Source: Gammaproteobacteria bacterium (GTDB lineage: Bacteria > Pseudomonadota > Gammaproteobacteria > GRL18). Taken from it: a stretch of 6,537 nucleotides of DNA. This document shows positions 1-5,281 of the stretch, in pieces (the stretch's first letter is position 1; each line of letters starts with the position of its first letter). The notes under the pieces are model-generated. The model was not told the DNA's origin, searched no databases, and was given only the letters and a program-made list of their open reading frames with translations. Location of the stretch: assembly GCA_030632625.1 (NCBI GenBank), contig DAOVUK010000192.1:1-6537 (forward strand). The letters run 5' to 3'. Both the position numbers and the translations under genes were made by a program.

Positions 1-1
1 A

Positions 2-148
2 ATGGCCGGACAGGTTAAACAATATGATAACTTTGGTTTGATGGATAAGTATCTGGGCAGTGCTGCAGATATTGATAAATATGTGACCGATAAAACAATG
101 GAAGGCGTGTTTACCAAAATTGTCGGACAGGAAAATTTAATTCGTTAA
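2..148 (+). CDS. C-terminal part of a DUF4197-family protein, ended early by an in-frame TAA
   Basis: This reading frame enters from outside the window and stops at TAA 146-148, giving 48 visible residues that include DIDKYVTDKTMEGVF and end in ENLIR. From memory, DUF4197 proteins (mostly exported or periplasmic, function unknown) have a closing segment of the type 'D.YVTDKALDGLF..IA.EE..IR.NPAARTTDLLK.VFG', and the visible residues fit it up to the stop. The ATG at position 2 is probably internal, because the family is far longer than this. The same frame reopens right after the stop and encodes what looks like the missing end of the family (149-208). The gene is therefore probably a recent nonsense allele lacking its last 19 residues, unless the base is a sequencing error. 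It lies upstream of tatD on the same strand. The family call rests on remembered similarity, not on a search. Confidence 0.6.
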   Translation: MAGQVKQYDNFGLMDKYLGSAADIDKYVTDKTMEGVFTKIVGQENLIR

Positions 149-208
149 AATCCGGAAGCACTGTTTACTGAGCTGTTAAAAGATGTTTTTGGTTCTTTGG
201 GCAATTAG
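149..208 (+). pseudogene. Severed C-terminal tail of the DUF4197 gene, in frame after the premature stop
   Basis: Reading on past the TAA at 146-148 without changing frame gives NPEALFTELLKDVFGSLGN and then TAG at 206-208. This matches the usual DUF4197 ending (NP....TELLK.VFG), so the coding frame was intact until the stop arose. The commonest family residue at the stop position is acidic or polar, and GAA to TAA would be a single change. Whether the shortened protein still works cannot be told from the sequence. Confidence 0.55.
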
Positions 209-212
209 TTTC

Positions 213-226
213 TGAGAAAGCTCTCA
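213..226 (+). other. Small hairpin in the DUF4197-tatD gap
   Basis: TGAGA (213-217) pairs with TCTCA (222-226) around a 4-base loop. The sequence after it is AT-rich (TAAATAAATTT) but has no T-run, so I would not call it a terminator. The 55-base gap before tatD holds no convincing promoter. Confidence 0.25.
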
Positions 227-263
227 TAAATAAATTTAATCAATAAAGCGTAGCGAAAACCGG

Positions 264-1121
264 ATGACTGATTTATTAAAAACAGCATTAATTGATAGTC
301 ACTGTCATCTGGATTTTCCGGTTTTTGATGCTGACCGGTCATTGATTTTACAAACCTGCCGGGAACAAAATATCACGGCTATTGTTGTCCCCGGTGTTTG
401 CCGTAAAGACTGGCAGGGGATATTAACCCTGTGCCATGATCAGGCGATGCTTTTTCCGGCACTGGGTTTACATCCCTGTTTCACTGATGAGCATAGTGAT
501 AACGATCTGGACCGGCTGGCTCAGCTCTGTGCTTCAGAATCACTGACGGCGATTGGTGAAATTGGTCTGGACTTTTTTGAGAATAAGAAGTTTGAAAATA
601 AGAACTTTAATAATAATATTGACAGAGACTCCCAGTGTCATTATTTTTCTGAACAATTGCAAATTGCTGGTCAATATCAATTACCGGTACTTATTCATGC
701 CCGAAAATCTCATGATGAAGTGATAAAATATTTAAAGCAGAGTCCATCATTAAGGGGAATTATTCATGCTTATAGCGGCAGCTATGAACAGGCGAAAGAA
801 TATTTGAAGCTGGGATTTAAACTGGGCTTTGGCGGTGCCTTTACCTATCCGAAGGCAACTAAGTTGCGCTCACTACTGTTACGATTACCCCTTGATGCCT
901 GGGTTTTGGAAACGGATGCACCGGATATGAGTCCTCTGAAGCATCATGGTAAGAAAAATAGTCCGCAATATCTGACTGAAATCGCTCAGGAATTTATACA
1001 ATTGTATGATACAGAATCTCAAAGTAGTCAGATCATTGAACAATTATTTAAAAATACACTGGATGTTTTACCCACTATCTCTTTTTCAGTCGGAAAAGGC
1101 CGGGGTGCAAATTGTGTTTAA
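264..1121 (+). CDS. TatD-family metal-dependent hydrolase, YjjV-like
   Basis: The 285-residue product has the full TatD metal-site set. These are the HxH pair H13/H15 in IDSHCHLDF, E99 in AIGEIGLDFF, H145 in LIHARKSHDEV, H168 in IIHAYSGS and D218 in LETDAPDM. TatD-family TIM-barrel proteins act as metal-dependent DNases or phosphoesterases in the cytoplasm, and the physiological substrate of YjjV is not settled. The ALGLHP, GYKIG-like (FKLGFGG) and LETDAPDM segments resemble E. coli YjjV more than TatD or YcfH. It is longer than YjjV (about 259 residues) for two reasons. One is an Asn/Lys-rich insert at residues 106-122 made by a 15-base duplication. The other is a roughly 12-residue tail after the usual end near NTLDVLP. 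The ATG at 264 puts the HxH motif at the expected distance from the N-terminus, though its ribosome site is poor. The next gene overlaps its stop. Confidence 0.9.
   Translation: MTDLLKTALIDSHCHLDFPVFDADRSLILQTCREQNITAIVVPGVCRKDWQGILTLCHDQAMLFPALGLHPCFTDEHSDNDLDRLAQLCASESLTAIGEIGLDFFENKKFENKNFNNNIDRDSQCHYFSEQLQIAGQYQLPVLIHARKSHDEVIKYLKQSPSLRGIIHAYSGSYEQAKEYLKLGFKLGFGGAFTYPKATKLRSLLLRLPLDAWVLETDAPDMSPLKHHGKKNSPQYLTEIAQEFIQLYDTESQSSQIIEQLFKNTLDVLPTISFSVGKGRGANCV
579..608 (+). repeat. Two tandem 15-base units inside tatD
   Basis: GAGAATAAGAAGTTT (579-593) is followed by GAAAATAAGAACTTT (594-608), with two mismatches. They are in frame and encode ENKKF-ENKNF at residues 106-115, followed by three more Asn codons. 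The insert falls between the E99 metal ligand segment and the next helix, where YjjV has only a short loop, so it probably forms a flexible surface excursion. Confidence 0.8.
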
Positions 1122-1989
1122 ATATATTTTTTTATTTTCTCTGAGCTGTTCGGCTTTCTTTTCTGTCTTTTACTCCGCAATAAGCTGGTCTCAAATACAG
1201 CTTCTGCCTTCTGAGCAAAAACGCTATCCTATTGAGAATAAGAAAATCAATGAATCCAGCGGCCTGGCCTGTTCCACTCGTGATAAACATATTCTCTGGA
1301 CTCATAATGACAGCGGGCATATGCCCATTATCTTTGCCATGGATAATATGGGCCAAGATATGGGCACCTTTCATCTGGAGGATATTGAAAGTTATGATTG
1401 GGAGGATATGGATGCTTTTGAATATCAGGGAGAACATTATTTATTAATTGCTGATACAGGCGATAATTTTTCTATGCGCTGGGATTACCGGATCTATGTT
1501 ATTAAAGAGCCGGAATTGAGAAATAAGAGTCGTTCGGCAATCTCTCCCGTCTGGTCCTTTGCCTTTAAATATAAAGATGGCCGCTCATATGATGTTGAAT
1601 CAGTTGCCGTTGATATTTTACGCGAAAAAATCATTATGCTGACCAAACGGACAGCCCATGCCATTATGTTTGAATTACCCTTAAAACCAGCAGATCAGGC
1701 CGAAACTCAAATTGCTGTTAAAACCGGTGAATTCAAAGAAATCGTTAATCCCAGTGCACTGGATATCAGTGCTGACGGTCAGCTCATGTCTATTAACACC
1801 TATAGACGGATACATCGTTTTCGTCGAATTTCTAGTAAAAATGAGCAGCAAAGTGACTGGCATTATGACAATTCTTTAAAATATAAGGGGCTTTTCCAAC
1901 CGGAGGCGATGTGTCTCAGCAGGGGTGAAAAGTACTATTATGTGAGTTCAGAAAGAAAGCCCTATTTAATAAAAATCAGAGCTAAATAG
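1114..1989 (+). CDS. Probable exported beta-propeller-like protein of unknown function
   Basis: The frame is open from 1006, but its first part runs inside tatD. The likely start is GTG at 1114, preceded by GGGGTG (1102-1107) and followed at once by a signal-peptide-like segment (residues 2-24, FKYIFLFSLSC...). This gives 291 residues and an 8-base overlap with the tatD stop, suggesting translational coupling. The mature part has ESSGL (47-51), THNDSG (63-68), DWEDMD (95-100), IADTGDN (112-118), a YxIYVIKEPE strand and YDVESVAVD (159-167). I associate this spacing with secreted propeller proteins often labelled hypothetical, SdiA-regulated-like or phytase/esterase-like; the Asp-rich turns could bind a metal. 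The cysteine at residue 12 lacks a good lipobox, so lipoprotein status is doubtful. No substrate can be inferred. Confidence 0.75.
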   Translation: MFKYIFLFSLSCSAFFSVFYSAISWSQIQLLPSEQKRYPIENKKINESSGLACSTRDKHILWTHNDSGHMPIIFAMDNMGQDMGTFHLEDIESYDWEDMDAFEYQGEHYLLIADTGDNFSMRWDYRIYVIKEPELRNKSRSAISPVWSFAFKYKDGRSYDVESVAVDILREKIIMLTKRTAHAIMFELPLKPADQAETQIAVKTGEFKEIVNPSALDISADGQLMSINTYRRIHRFRRISSKNEQQSDWHYDNSLKYKGLFQPEAMCLSRGEKYYYVSSERKPYLIKIRAK

Positions 1990-2103
1990 AGACTAATGAG
2001 CTCATCCCTAAGCCAGGGGATCATAAACTTTTATTAGAAATGTGATTACTTCTCGGTTTTTTAAAAATTAACTGCTATTATTAAGCACTTATGAATGAAT
2101 TTT
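1990..2103 (+). other. Intergenic region after the propeller gene, with a weak hairpin
   Basis: This contains a perfect 10-base palindrome ATGAGCTCAT (1996-2005) overlapping a short stem ATCCC/GGGAT (2004-2008 with 2017-2021). There is no proper T-run after it (CATAAACTTTT), so it is at most a poor terminator for the tatD-propeller pair. The rest is AT-rich with no gene that I can support. Confidence 0.3.
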
Positions 2104-2109
2104 TATAAT
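2081..2109 (+). promoter_or_regulatory. Candidate sigma70-type promoter for the PilZ gene
   Basis: TATAAT (2104-2109) is a perfect -10 box. At a 17-base spacing lies TTAAGC (2081-2086), which matches the -35 consensus at only three of six positions. Transcription would begin near 2116 and leave a leader of about 90 bases before the PilZ start. AT-rich DNA gives chance -10 matches, so confidence is modest. Confidence 0.35.
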
Positions 2110-2119
2110 AACTACAAAA

Positions 2120-2197
2120 ATGGCAGAAATTTTAAGGTCTTGGAAGCAAAAATTGCTTTCGGACTTTTTATGTCGATTAATTAATTTACTAAGGTAG
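2120..2197 (+). CDS. Possible 25-residue leader ORF upstream of the PilZ gene (speculative)
   Basis: ATG at 2120 opens a 25-codon frame ending in TAG at 2195-2197, ten bases before the PilZ start at 2208. The predicted peptide is rich in Leu and Ile with spaced Arg and Lys (it begins MAEILRSWKQKLL). It looks like an amphipathic helix rather than random AT-rich translation. No ribosome-binding site precedes it, and ORFs of this length occur by chance. The hairpin at 2142-2160 lies within it. Confidence 0.2.
   Translation: MAEILRSWKQKLLSDFLCRLINLLR
2142..2160 (+). other. Hairpin in the PilZ leader
   Basis: GGAAGCAA (2142-2149) pairs with TTGCTTTC (2153-2160) over a 3-base loop, giving eight pairs including one G-T. 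GGAC and a run of five T follow (2161-2169). It could be a weak terminator or attenuator between the candidate promoter and the gene, or an mRNA-stabilising stem. Its function is unknown. Confidence 0.35.
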
Positions 2198-2207
2198 AGC
2201 ATTATTT

Positions 2208-2507
2208 ATGACTATCAATTATGATGAGAAGCGTTCTTTTTATCGCATGTCAGTAGATTGCAGCATTGAATTTTCTGCAGAAGGTAGTTCTGAAAAGTAT
2301 CAAGGGGATGGTAAAAATTTAAGTGCCACAGGTGTGAAATTTATTACTGATCATGAACTGCTTGAAGGGCAGGAACTTAATGTTACCGTCCATCCAGTCA
2401 TTCAAACTGTCACACCTCTTACTGCCAAGGCAAAAGTGATACGTGTTGTTAAAGATGAAGATAATGGTAAATATATTGTCGGCCTGTCTTTAGAGCAAGT
2501 GATTTAA
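2208..2507 (+). CDS. Single-domain PilZ protein, probable c-di-GMP receptor
   Basis: The 99-residue product is one PilZ domain and nothing else. It carries both halves of the classical c-di-GMP site. RxxxR is R9-SFY-R13 near the N-terminus, on the loop that wraps the ligand, and [D/N]xSxxG is N37-L-S39-A-T-G42. A beta-barrel-like stretch to residue 99 follows (VKFITD, LNVTVHP, AKVIRVV, KYIVGLSL). With both motifs intact it probably binds c-di-GMP and relays it to a partner protein in the cytoplasm. The target cannot be told, since no cyclase, phosphodiesterase, pilus or flagellar gene is in view. The start at 2208 places RxxxR at its usual distance from the N-terminus. An AGAG (2196-2199) eight bases upstream is the nearest ribosome-site candidate, with AAGG at 2191-2194 somewhat far. 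The gene appears to be transcribed alone. Confidence 0.9.
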   Translation: MTINYDEKRSFYRMSVDCSIEFSAEGSSEKYQGDGKNLSATGVKFITDHELLEGQELNVTVHPVIQTVTPLTAKAKVIRVVKDEDNGKYIVGLSLEQVI

Positions 2508-2538
2508 CCAATTGCGCAATGTTTTTATTGTGATTCTT

Positions 2539-2569
2539 TGTTTGCGGCCCCGGAAGCAAACAGGCTTTT
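2539..2569 (+). terminator. Candidate terminator of the PilZ gene
   Basis: TGTTTGC (2539-2545) pairs perfectly with GCAAACA (2556-2562) around a GC-rich 10-base loop. GGC and four T, then ATT, follow. The T-tract is short and slightly displaced, so termination may be inefficient. It sits between two convergent genes, where a terminator is expected. Confidence 0.45.
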
Positions 2570-2578
2570 ATTAAATGC

Positions 2579-2638
2579 GTTCTGGTTAGATAAACTCTGG
2601 ATAAATAAGCTCTGGTTAAATAAGCTCTGGCTAAATAA
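2579..2638. repeat. Four tandem 15-base units at the 3' end of the minus-strand gene
   Basis: Four head-to-tail units start at 2579, 2594, 2609 and 2624, each a variant of GCTCTGGTTAAATAA. Units 3 and 4 differ at one position; units 1 and 2 are more diverged. The minus-strand gene's stop codon (2631-2633) lies in the fourth unit. The array thus overlaps the gene's last codons and extends into the convergent intergenic region. Read on the minus strand one frame off the gene, the units are open and give LFSQS/LFNQS/LFIQS/LSNQN. Confidence 0.85.
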
Positions 2639-3101
2639 AGAAGTCAATATTTCTTTGAGAATTGTCTGCTTGAGTCAGGGCTGGTAATTCATTGTTTAGA
2701 TAGTTTTGAATGACTAAAGAGCCGCCGGCAAGCCCTGCAAAACTTCTGCGATGACCATAGGGAAAATTCGGGGCTGCTGAGAATGCTCCATTTTGTGAAA
2801 GAATTGCAGGATTGTCGCTTAATTTCTGTTGAACTAAAAGTGCATTAGCGACAGAATCAGGCGCTATTGTTTGTGGAATCTGCGGCGCAGTTGCCGGGGC
2901 AATAAGTTCTGCTTGTGTTTCATTGTTAGATTGTTCCGGCTCCCTAAAGCTCTGGCTTGTATTCGTCTCCGATTGCTTTTTTTCATCATTAATAAGCTGA
3001 CCTTCAATCGGCTCAGGCCGGACAGGAAAACGATCCGGCTGCTGGTTGCGATTGACAGTACCGCTGAGATATTGATAAATTGCTGGATTAGAAATTCGCA
3101 T
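2631..3101 (-). CDS. Pro/Gln-rich protein of unknown function
   Basis: The 156-residue product has no domain I can name with certainty. Residues 1-20 (MRISNPAIYQYLSGTVNRNQ) are followed by a long, probably disordered stretch rich in Pro, Gln, Glu, Ala and Asn to about residue 95. A more ordered end includes RRSFAGLAGGSLVIQNYL and closes on NIDFFI. From memory, small gammaproteobacterial hypothetical proteins share this plan: a short conserved N-terminus, a variable middle, and an end of the form 'A...Y......IDxYV'. There is no signal peptide or membrane segment, so a cytoplasmic location is likely. It is divergent from pncC (87 bases apart) and convergent with the PilZ gene. No ribosome site precedes the ATG at 3101. 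A TATAAT lies so close upstream that the transcript may be leaderless. The coding call is supported by length and by composition unlike translated AT-rich noise. Confidence 0.65.
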   Translation of the reverse strand: MRISNPAIYQYLSGTVNRNQQPDRFPVRPEPIEGQLINDEKKQSETNTSQSFREPEQSNNETQAELIAPATAPQIPQTIAPDSVANALLVQQKLSDNPAILSQNGAFSAAPNFPYGHRRSFAGLAGGSLVIQNYLNNELPALTQADNSQRNIDFFI

Positions 3102-3107
3102 AATATT

Positions 3108-3113
3108 ATTATA
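3108..3113 (-). promoter_or_regulatory. Candidate -10 box for the minus-strand hypothetical gene
   Basis: On the minus strand this reads TATAAT, six bases before the ATG at 3101, so transcription would start at or next to the start codon. The -35 position is poor (TGGTTT at a 17-base spacing). Together with the missing ribosome site, this fits a leaderless transcript but does not prove one. Confidence 0.3.
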
Positions 3114-3188
3114 GCCGTGAATTTGTATTTAAACCAGACAGGGCTTAGAAATCACTTTAACTGATTAATTATTTTAATAAAAATCAAT

Positions 3189-3710
3189 ATGATAGCCGAT
3201 ACTCTTAATGATTTAGCTAATCTTTGTCTCAATGGTTCACAACAAATTGCCACAGCTGAATCCTGTACCGGGGGGCTGGTTGCCAAATTAATTACTGATC
3301 TTGCAGGCAGCTCTCAGTGGTTTGAACGCGGTTTTGTTACCTATAGTAATCTGGCAAAAGAGCAGATGCTCGGGGTTGATAAGCAGCTATTAACTGACTT
3401 CGGTGCTGTCAGCGAAGCTGTTGCAGAAGCAATGGCCAGGGGTGCTTTAATTCATTCTCAGGCTCAGTTTGCTTTATCGATTACCGGAATCGCAGGACCA
3501 GGCGGCGGTAGTAAAACAAAACCAGTGGGTATGGTTTGTTTTGGCTGGGCATACTATAGTTTAAAAAATAATAGTTTAAAAAATAATGAAATAGTATCGA
3601 CCACCAGTAGTCAACTATTTTCAGGTGATCGGCAAGCGGTTAGAAACCAGTCAGCTCTTTTTGCCCTGCAGAATATGGTGAAAATAATCACAGATAATCC
3701 AGTCTGTTAA
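3189..3710 (+). CDS. pncC: Nicotinamide-nucleotide amidohydrolase (CinA C-terminal domain family)
   Basis: The 173-residue product is a stand-alone CinA C-terminal domain like E. coli PncC (about 165 residues). PncC deamidates nicotinamide mononucleotide to nicotinate mononucleotide, returning the by-product of DNA ligase to NAD synthesis. Family signatures are visible in order: TAESCTGG (22-29), AGSSQWFERGFVTYSN (about 39-54), GAVSEAVAEAMA, SITGIAGPGGG (97-107), KPVGMV, and FSGDR near the end. The N-terminal competence-damage domain of full CinA is absent, as in E. coli. An exact 15-base duplication at 3558-3587 adds SLKNN-SLKNN (124-133) in a loop where homologues are short and variable. 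The start at 3189 lacks a visible ribosome site but fits the family's N-terminus. The gene sits directly upstream of recA, a common arrangement in gammaproteobacteria; recA also has its own promoter. Confidence 0.92.
   Translation: MIADTLNDLANLCLNGSQQIATAESCTGGLVAKLITDLAGSSQWFERGFVTYSNLAKEQMLGVDKQLLTDFGAVSEAVAEAMARGALIHSQAQFALSITGIAGPGGGSKTKPVGMVCFGWAYYSLKNNSLKNNEIVSTTSSQLFSGDRQAVRNQSALFALQNMVKIITDNPVC
3558..3587 (+). repeat. Exact 15-base tandem duplication inside pncC
   Basis: AGTTTAAAAAATAAT occurs twice with no mismatch (3558-3572, 3573-3587). It is in frame and adds five residues (SLKNN) to a loop between two conserved strands. The perfect identity suggests a recent event. Confidence 0.9.
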
Positions 3711-3728
3711 ATTATCCTGAATAAATCC

Positions 3729-3757
3729 TTGACCCAATCTTTAACTCTTCATATAAT
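3729..3757 (+). promoter_or_regulatory. recA promoter, sigma70 type
   Basis: TTGACC (3729-3734) and TATAAT (3752-3757) are separated by exactly 17 bases, giving 11 of 12 consensus matches. The likely start site is near 3764, leaving a leader of about 120 bases. An inverted repeat ATATT-CGTACA-AATAT (3756-3771) overlaps the -10 box and start site and could be an operator, but it is not a classical LexA box. Confidence 0.75.
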
Positions 3758-3779
3758 ATTCGTACAAATATCAACTGTC

Positions 3780-3839
3780 ATTAATGGTTTGTAATTAATG
3801 GTTTGTAATTAAAAAATGGTTTGTTATTAATAATTTGTA
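3780..3839 (+). repeat. Four tandem 14-base units in the recA leader
   Basis: ATTAATGGTTTGTA is present exactly at 3780-3793 and 3794-3807. A copy expanded by four A's follows at 3808-3825, then a diverged copy at 3826-3839. The array lies between the promoter and the recA start, so it should be transcribed. The first three copies each contain a five-codon mini-frame (ATG GTT TGT AAT/TAT TAA). I see no strong secondary structure. Confidence 0.85.
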
Positions 3840-3884
3840 ATTACTTTTCACAATAAACGCTAAAGCTAGCCCTGGATATAAAAT

Positions 3885-4919
3885 ATGGATGCAAATAAAC
3901 AAAAAGCACTTGATGCTGCAATTTCTCAAATTGATCGCCAGTTTGGTAAAGGCTCAGTTATGCGTATGGGCGATGCCGGTGTTACACAAATTGATTCAAT
4001 TTCAACGGGCTCCCTGGGGCTGGATATTGCTTTGGGAATTGGCGGCCTGCCAAAAGGGCGTGTGGTTGAAATCTACGGGCCTGAATCTTCAGGTAAAACC
4101 ACACTGACACTGCAGGTTATCGCTGAGGCACAAAAGGCAGGAGGTACTGCAGCCTTTGTTGATGCCGAACATGCTCTGGATCCTGTCTATGCAGAAAAAT
4201 TAGGCGTTAATATTGATAGCCTGCTGGTCTCTCAGCCCGATACCGGAGAACAGGCACTTGAAATTACTGATATGTTAGTACGTTCGGGAGCTGTTGATGT
4301 CCTGGTTATTGATTCGGTTGCGGCTCTGACACCCAAAGCAGAAATTGATGGTGAAATGGGTGACTCTCACATGGGGCTGCAGGCACGTCTGATGTCACAG
4401 GCTTTGCGTAAATTAACCAGTATTATCAAACGCTCAAATACTTTAGTGATCTTTATTAACCAGCTTCGTATGAAAATCGGTGTGATGTTTGGTAATCCGG
4501 AAACCACAACAGGTGGTAATGCACTCAAATTTTATGCTTCAGTTCGCCTGGATATTCGCCGCATCGGTGCAATCAAGAAGGGCGATGAAATTCTGGGTAA
4601 TGAAACCCGGGTCAAGGTGGTCAAGAATAAAGTGGCTCCTCCCTTTAAACAGACTGAATTTGATATACTCTATGGTGAAGGCATTTCCTATGAAGGCGAA
4701 CTCATTAGTTTGGGTGTTAAAGAAGGTTTTGTTGACAAAGCTGGTGCTTGGTATGCCTATAATGGCGATAAAATTGGCCAGGGTAAAGATAAAGCCCGAA
4801 ATTTCTTAAAAGAAAACCCTGAAATTGCCGCAGAAATTGATGCAAAAATCAGGGAGAAATTATTACCTGAGATTAATGCTTCTGATACAGGTACTGAAGT
4901 GCAGCCTGCAGAAATTTAA
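3885..4919 (+). CDS. recA: RecA recombinase
   Basis: A complete 344-residue RecA, the ATP-dependent strand-exchange protein that forms filaments on single-stranded DNA. In the SOS response it acts as co-protease for LexA self-cleavage. Visible in order are an N-terminal polymerisation helix (about 1-30), Walker A GPESSGKT (65-72), the Walker B strand [12 protein letters not shown] near 140, the L1 loop region around [39 protein letters not shown] with the L2 loop (about 193-210), and the C-terminal domain ([18 protein letters not shown]). Numbering runs one behind E. coli RecA, with no internal gaps that I can see. The C-terminal tail ([15 protein letters not shown]) is acidic but shorter than in E. 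coli. TGGA (3873-3876), eight bases before the ATG, is a plausible ribosome site. The gene has its own promoter after pncC and a terminator downstream. Confidence 0.98.
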   Translation: MDANKQKALDAAISQIDRQFGKGSVMRMGDAGVTQIDSISTGSLGLDIALGIGGLPKGRVVEIYGPESSGKTTLTLQVIAEAQKAGGTAAFVDAEHALDPVYAEKLGVNIDSLLVSQPDTGEQALEITDMLVRSGAVDVLVIDSVAALTPKAEIDGEMGDSHMGLQARLMSQALRKLTSIIKRSNTLVIFINQLRMKIGVMFGNPETTTGGNALKFYASVRLDIRRIGAIKKGDEILGNETRVKVVKNKVAPPFKQTEFDILYGEGISYEGELISLGVKEGFVDKAGAWYAYNGDKIGQGKDKARNFLKENPEIAAEIDAKIREKLLPEINASDTGTEVQPAEI

Positions 4920-4931
4920 CATATTCCTATT

Positions 4932-4960
4932 GGTCGGGTCACTTTTAACTGAACCCGACC
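4932..4960 (+). terminator. GC-rich hairpin just after recA
   Basis: GGTCGGGT (4932-4939) pairs perfectly with ACCCGACC (4953-4960). Two more pairs (CA/TG) extend it past a bulged A. It starts 13 bases after the recA stop. The sequence after it is CGATTTCC, with only three T, so it is either a weak terminator or an mRNA 3'-end stabiliser working with the hairpin at 4994. Confidence 0.5.
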
Positions 4961-4993
4961 CGATTTCCTGGTGTACCCCCTCGTGTGTTTAAG

Positions 4994-5040
4994 CAAAAGC
5001 AATTTTAATGACCATTAAGGAGCTTTGCTTTTGTTTTTTT
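4994..5040 (+). terminator. Intrinsic terminator downstream of recA
   Basis: CAAAAGCAA (4994-5002) pairs with TTGCTTTTG (5025-5033), and seven T follow directly (5034-5040). The loop contains a second stem TTAATG-AC-CATTAA (5005-5018). The stem and T-run make this the best terminator in the window, presumably ending recA transcription before the insertion sequence. Confidence 0.65.
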
Positions 5041-5253
5041 GATTTGGAAAGCGATGAGCTTTGTTCCAGAAAACTTTTAAGGTGTAGTGTTTTAGGCTGC
5101 TGTAGGTAAATGATGTGCTTACACTAACAAGGACACTCAATTTCAGATATTGGACATGATTCAAATGCTTTTGCAATCCGTGCAATAAATAGCGCATTTT
5201 AAAATAATACAGGTATTGTAGCAACTCTCTTTGTGTATCTCTTATGTTCAACT
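5041..5253. other. Unassigned sequence between the recA terminator and the insertion sequence
   Basis: About 210 bases with no gene that I can support. A 78-codon minus-strand frame covers much of it (5015-5251), but it begins at a TTG next to the IS end, runs through the recA terminator and resembles nothing I know. The sequence could be a remnant of a gene split by the IS, but no family is recognisable. Confidence 0.4.
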
Positions 5254-5272
5254 CAGGGTGGGATTATACTTT
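5254..5272 (+). repeat. Left terminal inverted repeat of the ISAs1-type element
   Basis: CAGGGTGGGATTATACTTT. It lies just past the 3' end of the transposase gene and matches the right end at 15 of 19 positions. The preceding T (5253) also matches the right end. Confidence 0.75.
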
Positions 5273-5281
5273 GCTCAATTA

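Noticed and set aside
1006..1113. Upstream extension of the propeller protein from the ATG at 1006
   Set aside because: It lies wholly inside the conserved part of tatD and its tail, and it would place a signal peptide in the interior. GTG 1114 is the better start.
1120..1160. Lipoprotein signal in the propeller protein (Cys12)
   Set aside because: The residues before the cysteine (S-L-S) do not fit a lipobox well. An ordinary signal peptide or N-terminal anchor is more likely.
2511..2520. Palindrome ATTGCGCAAT after the PilZ stop as an operator or terminator
   Set aside because: It is a 10-base palindrome with no loop, no promoter nearby and only weak following structure. The hairpin at 2539-2562 is the better terminator.
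2579..2638. Iteron-type origin or protein-binding array
   Set aside because: The four 15-base units overlap a gene end, with no replication gene nearby and similar-period repeats of different sequence elsewhere. Duplication is the simpler explanation.
2871..3164. 97-codon plus-strand frame
   Set aside because: It is antisense to the minus-strand hypothetical gene and its intergenic region, and has no motif or start signals.
3780..3839. CRISPR-like array in the recA leader
   Set aside because: Units are directly adjacent with no spacers and are only 14 bases long. This is a simple tandem repeat.
5015..5251. 78-codon minus-strand frame beside the IS
   Set aside because: It starts from TTG, runs through a strong terminator and shows no recognisable motif. 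Kept only as an orphan-region note.
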